Origin: Typhlomys cinereus
Taxonomy: Eukaryota; Chordata; Mammalia; Rodentia; Platacanthomyidae
Assembly: GCA_023101885.1 (NCBI GenBank)
Contig: JALPQD010000213.1
Location: 1,249,001 to 1,313,000 of the forward strand
Direction of reading: 5' to 3'
Length of the DNA: 64,000 nt
The notes under the pieces are model-generated. The model ran no database searches and was not told the DNA's origin. It saw nothing but the letters and a program-made list of their open reading frames with translations. This document shows, one piece after another, positions 11,985 through 22,710 of this stretch. The translations under genes and the position numbers were made by a program. Each line of letters opens with the position of its first letter. Positions within the stretch are counted from its first letter, which is position 1.

Positions 11985-12232
11985 GTTTTAGTGACTGCTT
12001 AGTCTATAACATCCATTGTGTAAGATAATGATGAAATACCTACAAAACTCAGCATTCTTGAAATCTATTGCTTCCATGAAGGATGTAGAGGGTAGGGAGT
12101 GATCAGAAGTGAAGGGAGAGATGTGGTCAGGGGAAGATTGGTGAGTGCTTAATAACTGGTTTTCAGAGGCATGAGCTGGGGATTACTGATTGATAGCAAT
12201 TGACAGTTTCTGTATATAAAACATGCACATAA

Positions 12233-12461
12233 TGGCTGAAGAGATGGCTCGGGGGATAAGACTCTGCCTCACAAACAGAAGGATGTAAATTTGGATCTCA
12301 GATGCCATGTAAAAACCCCAGGCAGAAATTTTGGTTTTTGAATGCAGAGCCTGGGAAATCCCAGATCTAAGTAAAAAGGAGGTAGAAGCAATCCACGATG
12401 ATTCCCTCTGAAGTCACCCTTGGCTTCCACAGCTACACACAGTACACACACACACACACAC

Positions 12462-12492
<31 letters not shown>

Positions 12493-12520
12493 ATAAATAA
12501 ATAAATAAATAAATAAATAA
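12233..12520 (+). repeat. Older B2-like SINE with CA and AAAT tail
   Basis: The head 'ggctgaagagatggctcggg' carries the tRNA-derived A box; a diverged B box follows at about 12285-12300. The body contains 'agtcacccttggcttcca' (12412-12429), diagnostic of the older group here. The tail is (CA)n at 12444-12492 and then (AAAT)n at 12493-12520. Confidence 0.75.
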
Positions 12521-13399
12521 AACACATGCACATTATGTATGTCATTGAATAAGTAATCTGATTGATTGCATTTGATAATTTCTGTGTGTACACACATGTA
12601 CACAGCTTATTTAATTGACTATCCAAGCATCATTGCATATCAGAAAGCACTGCACACAGTCTCTCTGTGATAAGCCAACTCCCACATGTGCTAGGATGGA
12701 GATTACATTTTTGCAGGAGTCCAAAGCAATGATAGAGCACCAGCTCTAAAGTCTTAAAATTGGATTTCAGACCCCATTTTCCGTGTAACCTGTAATCTAG
12801 TTCCAAGAAAGGGCCGAGATAGAAAAATTGTTTGTGGGGGGTGCCTGACTCCCCAGGTTAGACAAGATAGCCCAGGTTCAAGATGTCTTGCCTCCAAAGA
12901 ATCCATGGAGATCGATGGAAGAAGATACCTGACATCCATTTTGGGTCTACCTGTGCACATATAGGTGTGTATACCTATACATATTGTAGTGTGTGTGCCC
13001 ATATACTGACGCAAACACACAGACATAAATAAGTAAAGAAAGAAATTTTAAGTATTATAATCATACACAGGCCCTTCTGCTTACTAAGAAAAGGACACCT
13101 GATTCTGTCTCCTGTGCAATATGAATAGCACCTGCAGAATTTTTTTGATTAACAGTGTCTTATTTCTCTGTGAATTTATTATCATTACTTACAAGTTCTT
13201 CATGAGAACAGCACTTTGAAGATAGGATCACCAGGCTTCACTGGTGCTAAATAGATCATTTAATAACATAATTTGTAAGAAACACAGAGTCGAGGTTCAA
13301 ATACCATTTCTTTCATTACACCATGCTTACTAAAAAAAGATTGGTAGACAACAAAATTTTTCCAGTTTTATTAGTGACATTTCTTGTTGCTAACAGAAG

Positions 13400-13720
13400 C
13401 AACTGAAAGAAGGGAAGATATTTTTTACCTCCTGATTCCCAAAGTGAAATCCATTATCCATTGTGTCAGGAAAGACATAGTGAGTGATCCCATTGGTGGG
13501 AACATGCATGCAGCATCCCTCATGTCTTGGTAGATTAGTAAGCAGAGGGCTTAGATTAGAAGCGAGTCAAGTTATAACTCCCAATGGACTAATCTCAGTA
13601 AGTCCCCGCCAGCTTCTGACCCCAGAGATCCTACAACCTCCCCAGACAGCATGACCAACTGTGGCCCCAGTGTTCAAGCATGAAAACCTGTGAAGGACAT
13701 TTCTAATTCAGACCATAACA
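13400..13720 (-). repeat. MaLR-type LTR fragment (ORR1-like), antisense
   Basis: The right end 'gaccataaca' at 13711-13720 is the complement of a TGTTATGGTC LTR start. The stretch 13615-13720 (cctccccagacagc, then gtgttcaagcatgaaaacctg, then aggacatttctaattcag) follows the layout of ORR1/MaLR LTR 5' halves. The left (3') part is poorly preserved, so the left boundary is approximate. Confidence 0.55.
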
Positions 13721-13847
13721 TGGGAGGGTTAATTCACTGAGGTAGAAGCATAACCGTAAGAAGAATACTACATTCTTTTTGTTCTTTTTTTTCTTAGTTG
13801 CCCTCCAGTTAAGAAATGACCCTTGAAAGACCAAGACAAACTATTTT

Positions 13848-14158
13848 TAATTTTTTTATTATTATATATTCAATTGTGCTCGTGTGTGTGTGTGTGTGTG
13901 TGTATGTGTGTGTGTGTATGTATGTGTGTGTGTGTATGTGTGTGTGTAAAACCACAGGCCAATTCGGGAACCACCATGGACGGCCTCCACCTCCTCCTTG
14001 TTTACTCTGCCCCGGGATTCACAGGCTCCGCCCTACCAGGACCAGAAACACAGGCTGCCCCGCTTCTGCCCAGCATCTATACCTGGGGTCTAGGATCCGA
14101 ACTCGGGACCTTCTGCCTGCAAGGCAGAAACTTAACCCCTGAGCTACCTCTCCAGCTC
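13848..14158 (-). repeat. Young B2-like SINE, copy 1, with 17-bp TSD
   Basis: On the minus strand: tRNA-like head (A box in ggtagctcagg, B box near 14100), GC-rich body, (CA)n block (complement of 13882-13947), and an A/T-rich tail. It is bracketed by a perfect direct repeat, ccaagacaaactatttt, at 13831-13847 and 14159-14175. This is a recent, cleanly bounded retroposon. The 108- and 118-codon frames across it are not genes. Confidence 0.92.
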
Positions 14159-14175
14159 CCAAGACAAACTATTTT

Positions 14176-14990
14176 ATGAATTCAAGCCCAAAAGGATGAA
14201 AAAAGTCTGAAAGTGACAGGTCTAGCCACCAGCCGCTTTCACTTTTTCACCCACAATGCTTTCAATACACATGTCATTACAATGACTTCCATATTCCAAG
14301 ATCACCATTCATTTTACATAGGCGTTGATCTTTAGAGAAAAAATATGTACCCCTGTTGACATTAAGAAATGATGCCACTTAGAGAATCAATATGAATCTC
14401 TTGTTCACCTGAAGAAATTGATGGTAACTAAATAGCCAATAACTAAAACAAAGTACTGGACGACATTAGCTTGTTGTGCATGTTTTGAACCTATCTCATG
14501 TAAGCAGGTCAAAGTTTAACAAACATGTAGTGCAAGGGCATGGTGTTCTTTACCACAACTGAGAAGAATGGCTTGTTCTCAGACTTTATGTCAAAAAGAA
14601 TTATAGCTAGTCTTAGCTTGTCAGTGAAGAACAATTTGTATTTCTCAGACACTCATTGTGTACTAAGCATTCTATGAGAAACTATGGATGAAAGCAAAGA
14701 CAGAGGTTTCTATTTTTCTCCATCAGGAAGACTTGGTGATGAACCAGTCTCTTTCATTCCTAGGCCAGTATAAAAATTTAGCCATTAACAACATCCTTAC
14801 CATATGACCCTGGGAGATCATTTCACATAATTTGAAATCTATCTTCTCTTCCTTTAGAAACATGTGGAAAGACCTTTGCTGTGGGACAACATTTTCATTG
14901 TCCCAATCAATTTGCCATTACTTACTTTCAGTATTGTTAGGGATGGGGAGCCATGTCGACAGAAATTGATGGGATTGGGATTCAGGATGA
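14176..14990. other. Single-copy sequence, nothing recognised
   Basis: No gene or repeat family was recognised between the SINE and the second family A LTR. Confidence 0.45.
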
Positions 14991-14995
14991 GCATC

Positions 14996-15411
14996 TGTCA
15001 TAGTTGGGCACAGGTGTCAACCTGACGGTTGCGGGTTTGAGCTCTGGGCACATTTGTGGAGAATTAGTAGTTGAGTTGAGCCCAGAGTGAACCTGAAGGA
15101 GATTGTCTAGCTGATGGGAAGGCCCAGCCTATGGTAGGTTTGATTAGGTCCTGGAATAAATCATAGAGAACTGGTTGAAAAAGTCGGTGTCCTTCTGTTC
15201 ACTTGGCCAGACATGCTGGTCTGGCCAGTAAGGATTGTCCCTCTCTCAGCCATTATGTGGTGATAGTGTGGCCAGTTCCCTCGGCCTGGTGTTGGTCCCA
15301 TCAAGCTGGACTACAGACTGTAACTGGAGTATCAGTAAAAGAAAATAAACCCCTTGTCCCTTAAGCTGTTTGATGGGGATTTATCAGCAACCATGTAGGC
15401 GAACTGCAACA
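14996..15411 (+). repeat. Solo LTR, family A, copy 2
   Basis: Begins TGTCATAG, ends CTGCAACA, and is flanked by a perfect 5-bp duplication, gcatc, at 14991-14995 and 15412-15416. It aligns along its whole length with copy 1 (8627-9052); for example 'aaggattgtccctctctcag' is shared. A polyadenylation-like aaaataaa lies near 15342. Different target duplications show two independent insertions whose internal regions were lost by LTR recombination. Confidence 0.87.
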
Positions 15412-15566
15412 GCATCCATTTGCCCAGGGATTGTCTGTAAAGTTCTATTCTTCCATCTTAATTGGACCTACAACCATCATTTTATAAACTAAGAATATTT
15501 GTAGGACCTGTGACTCAGGCACCCTAAATTTACATGTTTGAACAAACCCAAGAAAGATATACTTTG

Positions 15567-15830
15567 AAGTTATTCTTCTGCTGCTATGATAATAATACTC
15601 TGACTAAAGCAATTTAAGGGAGAAAGCGTTTATTATTTGCCTTATGTTTCCATAAGGAATAAAGTCCATCATGGTGGGGAACACATGATAGCCAAGCATG
15701 CCAAATCATTACTAGCCATCAGTGAGCAGGGAAGTGGACACAGTTTTCCATCCCTCAAGCCATCTCCCACTGAAGTACTTCCTTCAGCAAACTTCTGCGT
15801 CCTAAGGATTCCAAAACTGTCCTAAATAGA
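15567..15830 (-). repeat. MaLR-like LTR 3' part, antisense
   Basis: The block 15573-15655 (ctgctgctatgataataata ... gggagaaagcgtttatt) is the complement of a rodent LTR 3' end with an AATAAA-type signal followed by a 'cttaa...tcacagcag'-like stretch. The rest continues the LTR with decreasing similarity. Boundaries are approximate. Confidence 0.5.
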
Positions 15831-15853
15831 ACCACCAGCAGAAGACAGCTTAC

Positions 15854-16020
15854 TGGGCTGTTGAGGTGGCTCCTAAGATAAGGCACCTGCATGTAGTCCT
15901 GAAGACCTGAATTTAATCTCCAGAACCAATATGGTATATGGAGAGAATCAACTTCTGAGCATTGTTCTCTTACTTTTATATGTGGCCCATGGTACTTTCA
16001 TGCTTGTTCACTTTCTCATA
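15854..16020 (+). repeat. B3-type SINE
   Basis: The head 'gggctgttgaggtggctcct' with A-box-like sequence is followed by 'gaagacctgaatttaatctc' (B-box region) and 'gagagaatcaacttctgagc'. This is the usual B3 order on the + strand; the tail is degraded. Confidence 0.6.
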
Positions 16021-16189
16021 AATATAGTTTATATTAACTTTGTAATATAAAGTATTTTAGTCCAGCTTCTTCCTGTGTGTGTAACACATTTGATCACAGT
16101 TTCCACCAGTTCCCTCTGTAATCTCCCTTCACTGTCTATCCTCTCTCTCTTTTCAAGTTGTCTGTCTTTAATTTTCATAGCTAAAGGTC

Positions 16190-16415
16190 AATAAGAGAGA
16201 TCAATATGTAAGACAAATGCTTGCAAACCCAGAAAAGTGAGTTCAATTCTCAGAAGTGCCCATAAGGTAAAATATTAGAACTATTTTCCTGAAGTTGTCC
16301 TCTTACTTCTACCTATGTACCATGGCATGCATAGTCTTCTTCTCTCTCCGTCTCACTGTGTTTCTTTCCCCCTCTCTCAAATAGATAGTTAAATAAGTAA
16401 GTAAGTGAATGTGTA
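16190..16415 (+). repeat. Degraded B3-type SINE
   Basis: A B-box-like 'gtgagttcaattctcagaag', then 'gaagttgtcctcttacttct' and a tail ending in (AAGT)n, lies in the same order as the neighbouring copy. The head is poorly preserved. Confidence 0.45.
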
Positions 16416-16764
16416 TTTCCACACACGAATAACTTTCATATCTTTTTCTAGTTGTTCTGGAATCTGCATATAAGGAAAAAGAAATCCTGTGTTGTATGTC
16501 ATTTTGTACCCAATCTGATGGTCTTTATAACCTCCCTTTTTTTGCAGTACCTATATAGAATTTATTTTCTTCAATACATTGACCTAGTTGATAGTTGCAA
16601 CAGCTCTGTGAAGATAAATATTAATGCTACCATTTCACAGAAAATAAGCCAATATGGGGCAAAGTGTGTATTCAATGGCTGTCTTAAGGTTGAATCTAAA
16701 GTATCATTCATATTTTTGGATGAGCTTGCCTATTTTCTCTGAAAATAGACATTATTTTGAGTAA

Positions 16765-16767
<3 letters not shown>

Positions 16768-16797
<30 letters not shown>
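16768..16797. repeat. (TA)n microsatellite
   Basis: Fifteen TA units, likely length-variable. Confidence 0.95.
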
Positions 16798-16798
<1 letters not shown>

Positions 16799-16906
16799 TT
16801 ATATATAATACTTATCAAACCTGCAAATACATGGGATTATGAATATATTTTTGCATTCAAAAATGACCATAGTTTTATTTTTTCTTAAAATCATCTGATG
16901 TAGCTA

Positions 16907-17491
16907 TTATTTCTGTCTGAATTTCTGAATTTTTCTAAAATTGAAGACCTCTCCCAATAATAGGGGGAGATTATTGCTCCCCAGTGTGTATTTGACAATA
17001 AGTAGACTTATTCTTGTCTGACAAAATAACCAGGATGTGAGAAATCTAATCGGTACCACCAATGAGTGGATTCCCGGCCACTTAATCTCCTTGCCTCCTG
17101 CTGTTGTATTTAAGTTAAAATGAATATTTTTCAATTGCTGTATGTTTTTAAATGACACTGAAATCTTGTTTCCTACCTGGGAGCTGCCTTTCTTGATTGA
17201 TCCATAGCAACATAGATGGCAGATGGCATTTGTCAAAGACTTGGTGATCAATTCAGATACAAAACTGACTGAGGACTGAAGGAATGGGAAAAAATTGATT
17301 TCAGAGGTAAAGTCCAGGTTCGTGGTCTGGTATAGCAGAAGCTCTGTGAGATGATGCACATGCCTACCCTTATGATTGTTCTTCCCAGCCACCACTTTTA
17401 CCCTGTAGTCTGTGATCACATCCATCTTCTTCCACTCTGTCTCCTTAGCTGGAAAAATTAATTCCCTTACTGAGGGGAACAGTAAATACAA
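16907..17491 (-). other. Unexplained 194-codon open frame; possible exon at 17177-17448
   Basis: This is the longest uninterrupted frame outside the L1 ORF2. I do not recognise the product. Within it, 17177-17448 (272 bp) has exon-like edges on the minus strand: an acceptor of the form aatttttccag before 17448 and a donor CCCAG/gtaggaa after 17177. The frame stays open across it. The segment coding residues 28-38 (DYRVKVVAGKN) recalls the QVVAG loop of family-1 cystatins, and LLLYQT follows at residues 51-56. The spacing is about 11 residues short of that family, so the resemblance may be chance or a decayed copy. No start-site context, promoter or polyadenylation signal supports a complete gene. 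Alternatives: chance frame, relic of a retrocopy, or one exon of a larger gene. Confidence 0.25.
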
Positions 17492-18227
17492 TCATAGGTC
17501 CTTTAAGTTTCTGTATCTTCTGTTTTATGAGACACTTTTTTGTTCACATAGGGACATGGAAAATGCAGACAAGTTTAACCAGAACTATGATTTTCATCAT
17601 GAATATTTATGCAATTCAGATAAAATTACATATGATGGGGATCGTGACAGTCTGAGGAACTGCCTGTGGAAGACTAAGCAATAAATCAGTAACTTGAAGA
17701 AGCCAACCCTGGGCTCCTCCCGCAAGCAAGGTCAGTCCTGATGCAGATGGACAGGTGTACAGTGTACCGCATCACTGAGAGTAGCAGTCTTCAAAGAGGA
17801 GATTCTCAAAATCTACCGGTAACTCCTGCAGCACAAAGTCACACTTTCACTGTGATCAAGCTTTATTTGGAGCATGTTCTTGGAACTAAAAGTTTAACAA
17901 ACCATCAAGTTTATGATCTCAAAGTATAGTCATGTGTGTATCTTCATTAAGGTGCTGTTATTGTTTTTATTTTACAGAGGAAACCAAAGGCAGAAATCAT
18001 GTGACAGAAAAGTTGGAGTGTGAATTTTAGTTTTTTTTAAAAAATTATCTCTGTGGTTCATACAAAACCATGGGGATCATAGAATTGTGCTTTGGTGGAA
18101 ATATGGAAAATTGAACATTCATTTCATCATGGGAGTATAGCCACATGACTACCTTGCTCCCAGAAGGAAAGATTTGCAGAGCATTTAATGTATTTGATTA
18201 TTCTCCCATGGTTTTAAGTAGATGAAA

Positions 18228-18490
18228 ATGGTTGAAAAGATTGCTCAAAAGGTTAAACCTTAGCCTCACAAGCAAAAGAACTTGGTTTAGATTCCAGATT
18301 CCACATAAAATGTCAGTTAGAAATGGTGATGACCTACACTTCTAAACCTGGAAGTCAAAACCTGAAAAATCCCTAGAGCAAAGAAAAAAATGAGATAAAG
18401 CAAATCAAGATGATTCTGGAAGTCACCCTTGGGCTTCCACAGGTACACAGAGTGTCCTCTCATACACATATTCACACATGGCAAAAAAAA
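18228..18490 (+). repeat. Older B2-like SINE
   Basis: A diverged head 'tggttgaaaagattgctcaa', then a body with 'gaagtcacccttgggcttcc' (18419-18438), then a short CA/A tail. It belongs to the older B2-like group of this window. Confidence 0.7.
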
Positions 18491-18499
18491 AACAAACAA

Positions 18500-19799
18500 A
18501 CATAGATGAAAAGCTTTTACAGTCATTAGTAGAAAATCATTTGATAATTAATCAATAAATAAGTATTTGCACATTTCTTCTGCATTTTCTTTGCCAGTGG
18601 GATCAGGTAGGATTGGGGACTGGGATAATGGCGTCAATTTGAAAGATACTGGATCCCTGTTCCCATGACCAGTATGTGCCCAGAGCTAGGAATAAAATAA
18701 ACAGAATTATGAGATGAGAAGAGGGATGCTTTTCAAGTACAGAGAACAACATGTGAACAGACCCTGAAGTCAGAAGTGGGCTGGGTGTAACTCTTGACTA
18801 GAGAAGGGATCAAGGAAACGGGGAACAGGCTCTGAGTGAGGAAAATGAGAAAGGGTGCCAAACAAAGGGTCAGAGATGCAGCAAGGTCCAGACCAGGCAA
18901 GACCTCACCGGTTGGGAGTCTGGAGTATGCTCCTAGTGCATGGAAAGTTCTTCGAAAAAGTTAAACATCAGAGCAATCCAATCCAGGTTACAAATGATGG
19001 TCAGAATTATGATCAGGTAGGTGATGACAGCAGATGTCTAGCATGTACCACCAGAGAGTACCATGAAATAAATGTGCAAGCAATGGTCTAGGTGAAGACA
19101 AAGTACAAGAAAGGATCAAATTTGGAAACAGAAAGGTTAACTGAGTGCAGGAATGTTCTGGAATACCTCCGCTTTGCATTTTTCAGAGAAAGTAACCATT
19201 AGATGTGTCCATGGAAGCTGTGCAGTAAAGTCAATGACAACAATAGCCTGAAAAGCTATTCCATCATTCCCAAGCTTTTTTTGAGTTAGATATTGGAATG
19301 TTACCTGGATGTGTAGCTCTTTTGTTCCCACTGGATCAAATCTTCACTTGGGTAGGTGGAAACCTCTTTGACTGTTAAATATCATTTTTCTTGTGTTTAG
19401 AGGGGCAAGATATGAAATACTGTCATTAATGAGATACTTCATCCTTTGAAACAGAAAGTCTCCTTCATCTTCACTTTCTGTCTGCAGTGAGTGTGCATCC
19501 AAACCAAATGCAGAGAAATTTAAAGGTATCTCAATCTGCCCAGAAGTTGGGCCATTTGCCAGGCACTTGCCCGGAGCAGAACTGACCATTATATCTCTAT
19601 GAAGTTTCACCAGACCTGGCCCATGGATGTAATTCAGGGCTAGGTTACCTTCCACAGGCCTCCAGAGCAGCATTAGGAAAATCCCATGCAGTGAGGATGT
19701 GGCTGGTAGCAGAGGAGGAGGGGCTTCGCAGATGACAGGTTGCAGAATCCGGAACCCTGACACTTGTGAAGTACTCTGTCAGGAACATTAAGTATCCAA
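18500..19799. other. Single-copy region with a 139-codon minus frame
   Basis: No repeat family was recognised. A minus-strand frame of 139 codons at 19344-19763 has no domain, signal peptide or low-complexity signature that I can name. It includes an acidic ESEDEGD stretch. Without splice or conservation evidence it is not called a gene. Confidence 0.35.
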
Positions 19800-20110
19800 A
19801 AGTGATAAAGCTTCAATTTGCTAGTCCATTAGACTAATTACTGCAATAATTAAGTAACTACTTGATTAGAACTAATGGGTACCTAATTATCCAGGAGAAA
19901 AGTATCAGGTGGCAATTATCAGGTGGCGATTAATAGACTGCAGTTAATGTCTTCACGCCGTCTTTGTATGAATTCATAAGCAAGGTAAAGAAAACAAACA
20001 ATAACTTATTAATATTTATTGGTTCCGCAGTGTTTTTCAGCTTGCTTCATTTACACAGAGCCAATTAGTGAGGGAGAGCGTCCGACTTGCAGGGTATAAA
20101 GGGACCAGAC
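19800..20110. promoter_or_regulatory. Candidate conserved non-coding element with homeodomain sites and paired E-boxes
   Basis: Repeat-free sequence dense in ATTA/TAAT cores: 'ggactaatt'-like near 19831, 'gcaataattaag' near 19843, 'gattagaactaat' near 19863, 'cctaatta' near 19882 and 'gcgattaata' near 19927. The direct repeat at 19904-19931 gives two CAGGTG E-boxes 14 bp apart. This composition is typical of developmental enhancers, but conservation cannot be tested here. Confidence 0.35.
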
Positions 20111-21180
20111 AGAGATAGCTTTTTAAAGGTACAGGATCTCATTAACAATAACGACTAGCATTTAACCAGAATCAACCCTGTGATTTTAGCTTTGTTGCTG
20201 GAAATCCATGGAAAGGGGATCTCAGAGGTGAAAAAAATCAATAGTCATGATAAAATCTGTGGGAAATTGGCTAATGTATTGAAGTCAAGGACCTTATTAA
20301 AGATTTTTCTTGGTCCACTGGAAACCTCTCATCTGTTTCTCCCACTGGTACTTTCTAATGCGTGAAGACAGAGGGATGGATGGGGAGAAATTTCACTTAT
20401 TAGAAAGGGAATTTTTCTTATGAAGATATCTCACAGAAGCCTTGGGTTTCTCACAGTATGAGAAGTGATCTGTGTAGGACACTCGTTGTTAAGCATTGAC
20501 TAAGTCCTACCATGGCTATCAGAAAATAACTGGTGAAAACATCAGATGGTGGAACACCACCTCCGTCTTTAGCTCTGTGCTCTGCGATGATAGCCCTTGC
20601 GTGAACAGAACCCTTCTAGAACGCATTTCAGAGTCTCAAGTCCATCGCTTCTTCAGAGAAGAGAAAGCAGGTCCGTTATATATTGATTCTTGAGTTTATG
20701 AAAGCACATGCTAGAAAGCTACAAAACTTGTAGGCAAACGAAAGCCTAAGAACTGAACTACCTGATGAGGAAAGTGAAAAATCTACCCTATTACAAAATA
20801 CCTCACCCTTTATCTTGGATATGCAATGCAAGCAACAGTTACATTCTTATAAACTGCTTTGCCTGTTTCCATGCAGTCTCTTTTAAGACAACTATGGAGG
20901 AGAGTTTTGGACATGTGTTAAATTTATTAACATTTTAAAAGTCATCTAATTAACCTTGCCATAGAGGAAAACCCCTTCTCCTTTTATTTTATTTCCTTGC
21001 CAGGCATAAATAATTGAAATGGGTTTTAATCATATTTCAGGAAAAAATGCACTCGCCTTATATCAGAATATATACAGTGACAAATGGAGACAAATCTAAA
21101 ATTTATAGAAAAGGAACATTTGCATAAACTGCAGAATCCAAATGTATAGTGCATTAAGAGTAACAATTGTTGTAAAGGGT
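20111..21180. other. Single-copy sequence between candidate elements
   Basis: No repeats were recognised; short frames (20180-20365, 20496-20693) look like chance. The lack of insertions over several kilobases is itself unusual compared with the rest of the window. Confidence 0.4.
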
Positions 21181-21189
21181 ATGAAAAAT

Positions 21190-21760
21190 TCAACTTTGGT
21201 TTCTGGATGGGATCCTGGATCCTAACATGATTAAGCTAATACATCATGCAACCCTCTCTTATTAAAGCCATAATTGTTGTTAGAACCAGAAGTGGCATTA
21301 GCACTAATCTAGTTTTATATATGTACAAATACGAGGAGAAGTGAACTTGGAGACGCTGCTTTTGGTGATCCATAGGCATTTTATTAATGTTTGAATAATA
21401 ACTGCCTGGAGGGCCTGATATAAATTAAAGGGACGGATTGAGGTATAAATTTTTATGAGAACTAGTTATACATTTCCATTATGTGTTTAAAAATGAAGGA
21501 ATTACTGGGAGCGCCTGGGCACTCACATTTATTTGAGGTGATTTGGATGGGAGGACGAGAGCTGCCTGCGTGGTGGCTGTGAGGAAGATGCACTATCCCT
21601 TTGAACAGATACATCATATGTCATGGGTGAACTCTGTCCCGCCAGACACTTTCTGCTGCTGCCAAATCTGCATGATTAACTCTATGACAATAGCAGGTGA
21701 TGATATAGAGGGAATTTCCGGCCACTTAAAGGATGTCATATAGTGCAATCCTGGAAAGCA
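21190..21760. promoter_or_regulatory. Candidate conserved non-coding island
   Basis: Single-copy and repeat-free, with many TAAT/ATTA cores (for example aagctaata near 21232, cataattgtt near 21270, ttattaatg near 21382) and balanced complexity. It is called only on composition and absence of repeats. Confidence 0.3.
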
Positions 21761-22404
21761 CAACTATGATGTCTCAGCCAAATGAATAACAGAAGTGATT
21801 GGTGGCTAGAATGGTGTTCTGATCTTTTCCTGACCTATTGCTTGAGGTTTTCTTTTTAACAAGTGTCCAAAATGCCTCTAGGGAAGCAGCCAGCATCCAA
21901 TGCACCCTCTTTTTTGCTTGATCTTAGCCATAGGACTAGGAAAGGATAAGAAACCCCTTTATTCACATCTTCAGATCTGATCCCGACATTGTCCTCATTT
22001 TTACAGATGCAATGGATGTGTGAATTTCCATTGTTTATGAACTATTTTGGATTTTGAGATTTTGGCAAACACACTCATATGACTATACACTCTCTTTTGT
22101 GCACACACAAGCACACATGTGTACCATGACTTGTTTGCTGTTTATTGACATTTACCAAAATAGGTGTCTGGTTGATTGCGATGGTAATGATTATGTCTCC
22201 TGCATACACATTTGCTCCCAGTTTACTTGTAAAAGTTTGTAGTGAAAATCACAATGGCTTCAGTAGTTATCATGATGCCCAAAGAGAAGAAAAAAATATA
22301 GAAAATAAGCATTCTTATCTGGATATATTGTCAGAGCTTGGAGAACAAAGTGTTTACTCTGTCAGAATGAAGACTTGAGCATAATTTCTAGCATGCACTT
22401 AAAA

Positions 22405-22710
22405 AATCAGATACGGCAGCACATGCTGGTAATCCTGGTACTGGAAGATGGAGACAGAAGAATCCCAGGAGCTCCCACACCAGCCAGTCTAGTTAATCTG
22501 TCATGTCTGGATTCAGCGTGTGACTTTGTTTCCTAAAATAAGATGAAGACTTATGGAGGGAGGCCTCTGGCCTCTCCACATAAATGAATAGGTAACACAC
22601 AAACAAGTTGACCTGCATCCATATGCAAATACCACGGGAACATATATACATGTGCAAACATCATATGTATACATATGCATGCATAAGTATACATATGTAC
22701 ACATACATTA
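22405..22710 (+). repeat. B4/RSINE-type composite SINE
   Basis: A B1-like 5' part ('gcacatgctggtaatcctgg' then gatggagacagaagaatccc) is joined to a 'ggcctctggcctctccacat' block and a CA/TA-rich tail of alternating catatg/tatac motifs (22640-22705). This head-to-tail order is that of rodent B4/RSINE elements. Confidence 0.65.

Noticed and set aside
13816..14179. 108-118-codon frames, with near-identical partners at 30.4-30.7, 39.7-40.1, 53.2-53.5 and 56.8-57.1 kb, as a gene family
   Set aside because: All coincide with copies of one SINE bounded by target duplications. Shared frames come from the SINE body, not from conserved proteins.
8627..15411. The two family A LTRs as ends of one provirus
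   Set aside because: Each has its own 5-bp duplication, and the DNA between them holds unrelated SINEs and L1 sequence, not a retroviral interior.
16907..17491. Calling this frame a cystatin gene
   Set aside because: Only two short motifs agree and the spacing between them is wrong. There is no start, promoter or second exon. Kept as an unexplained frame.
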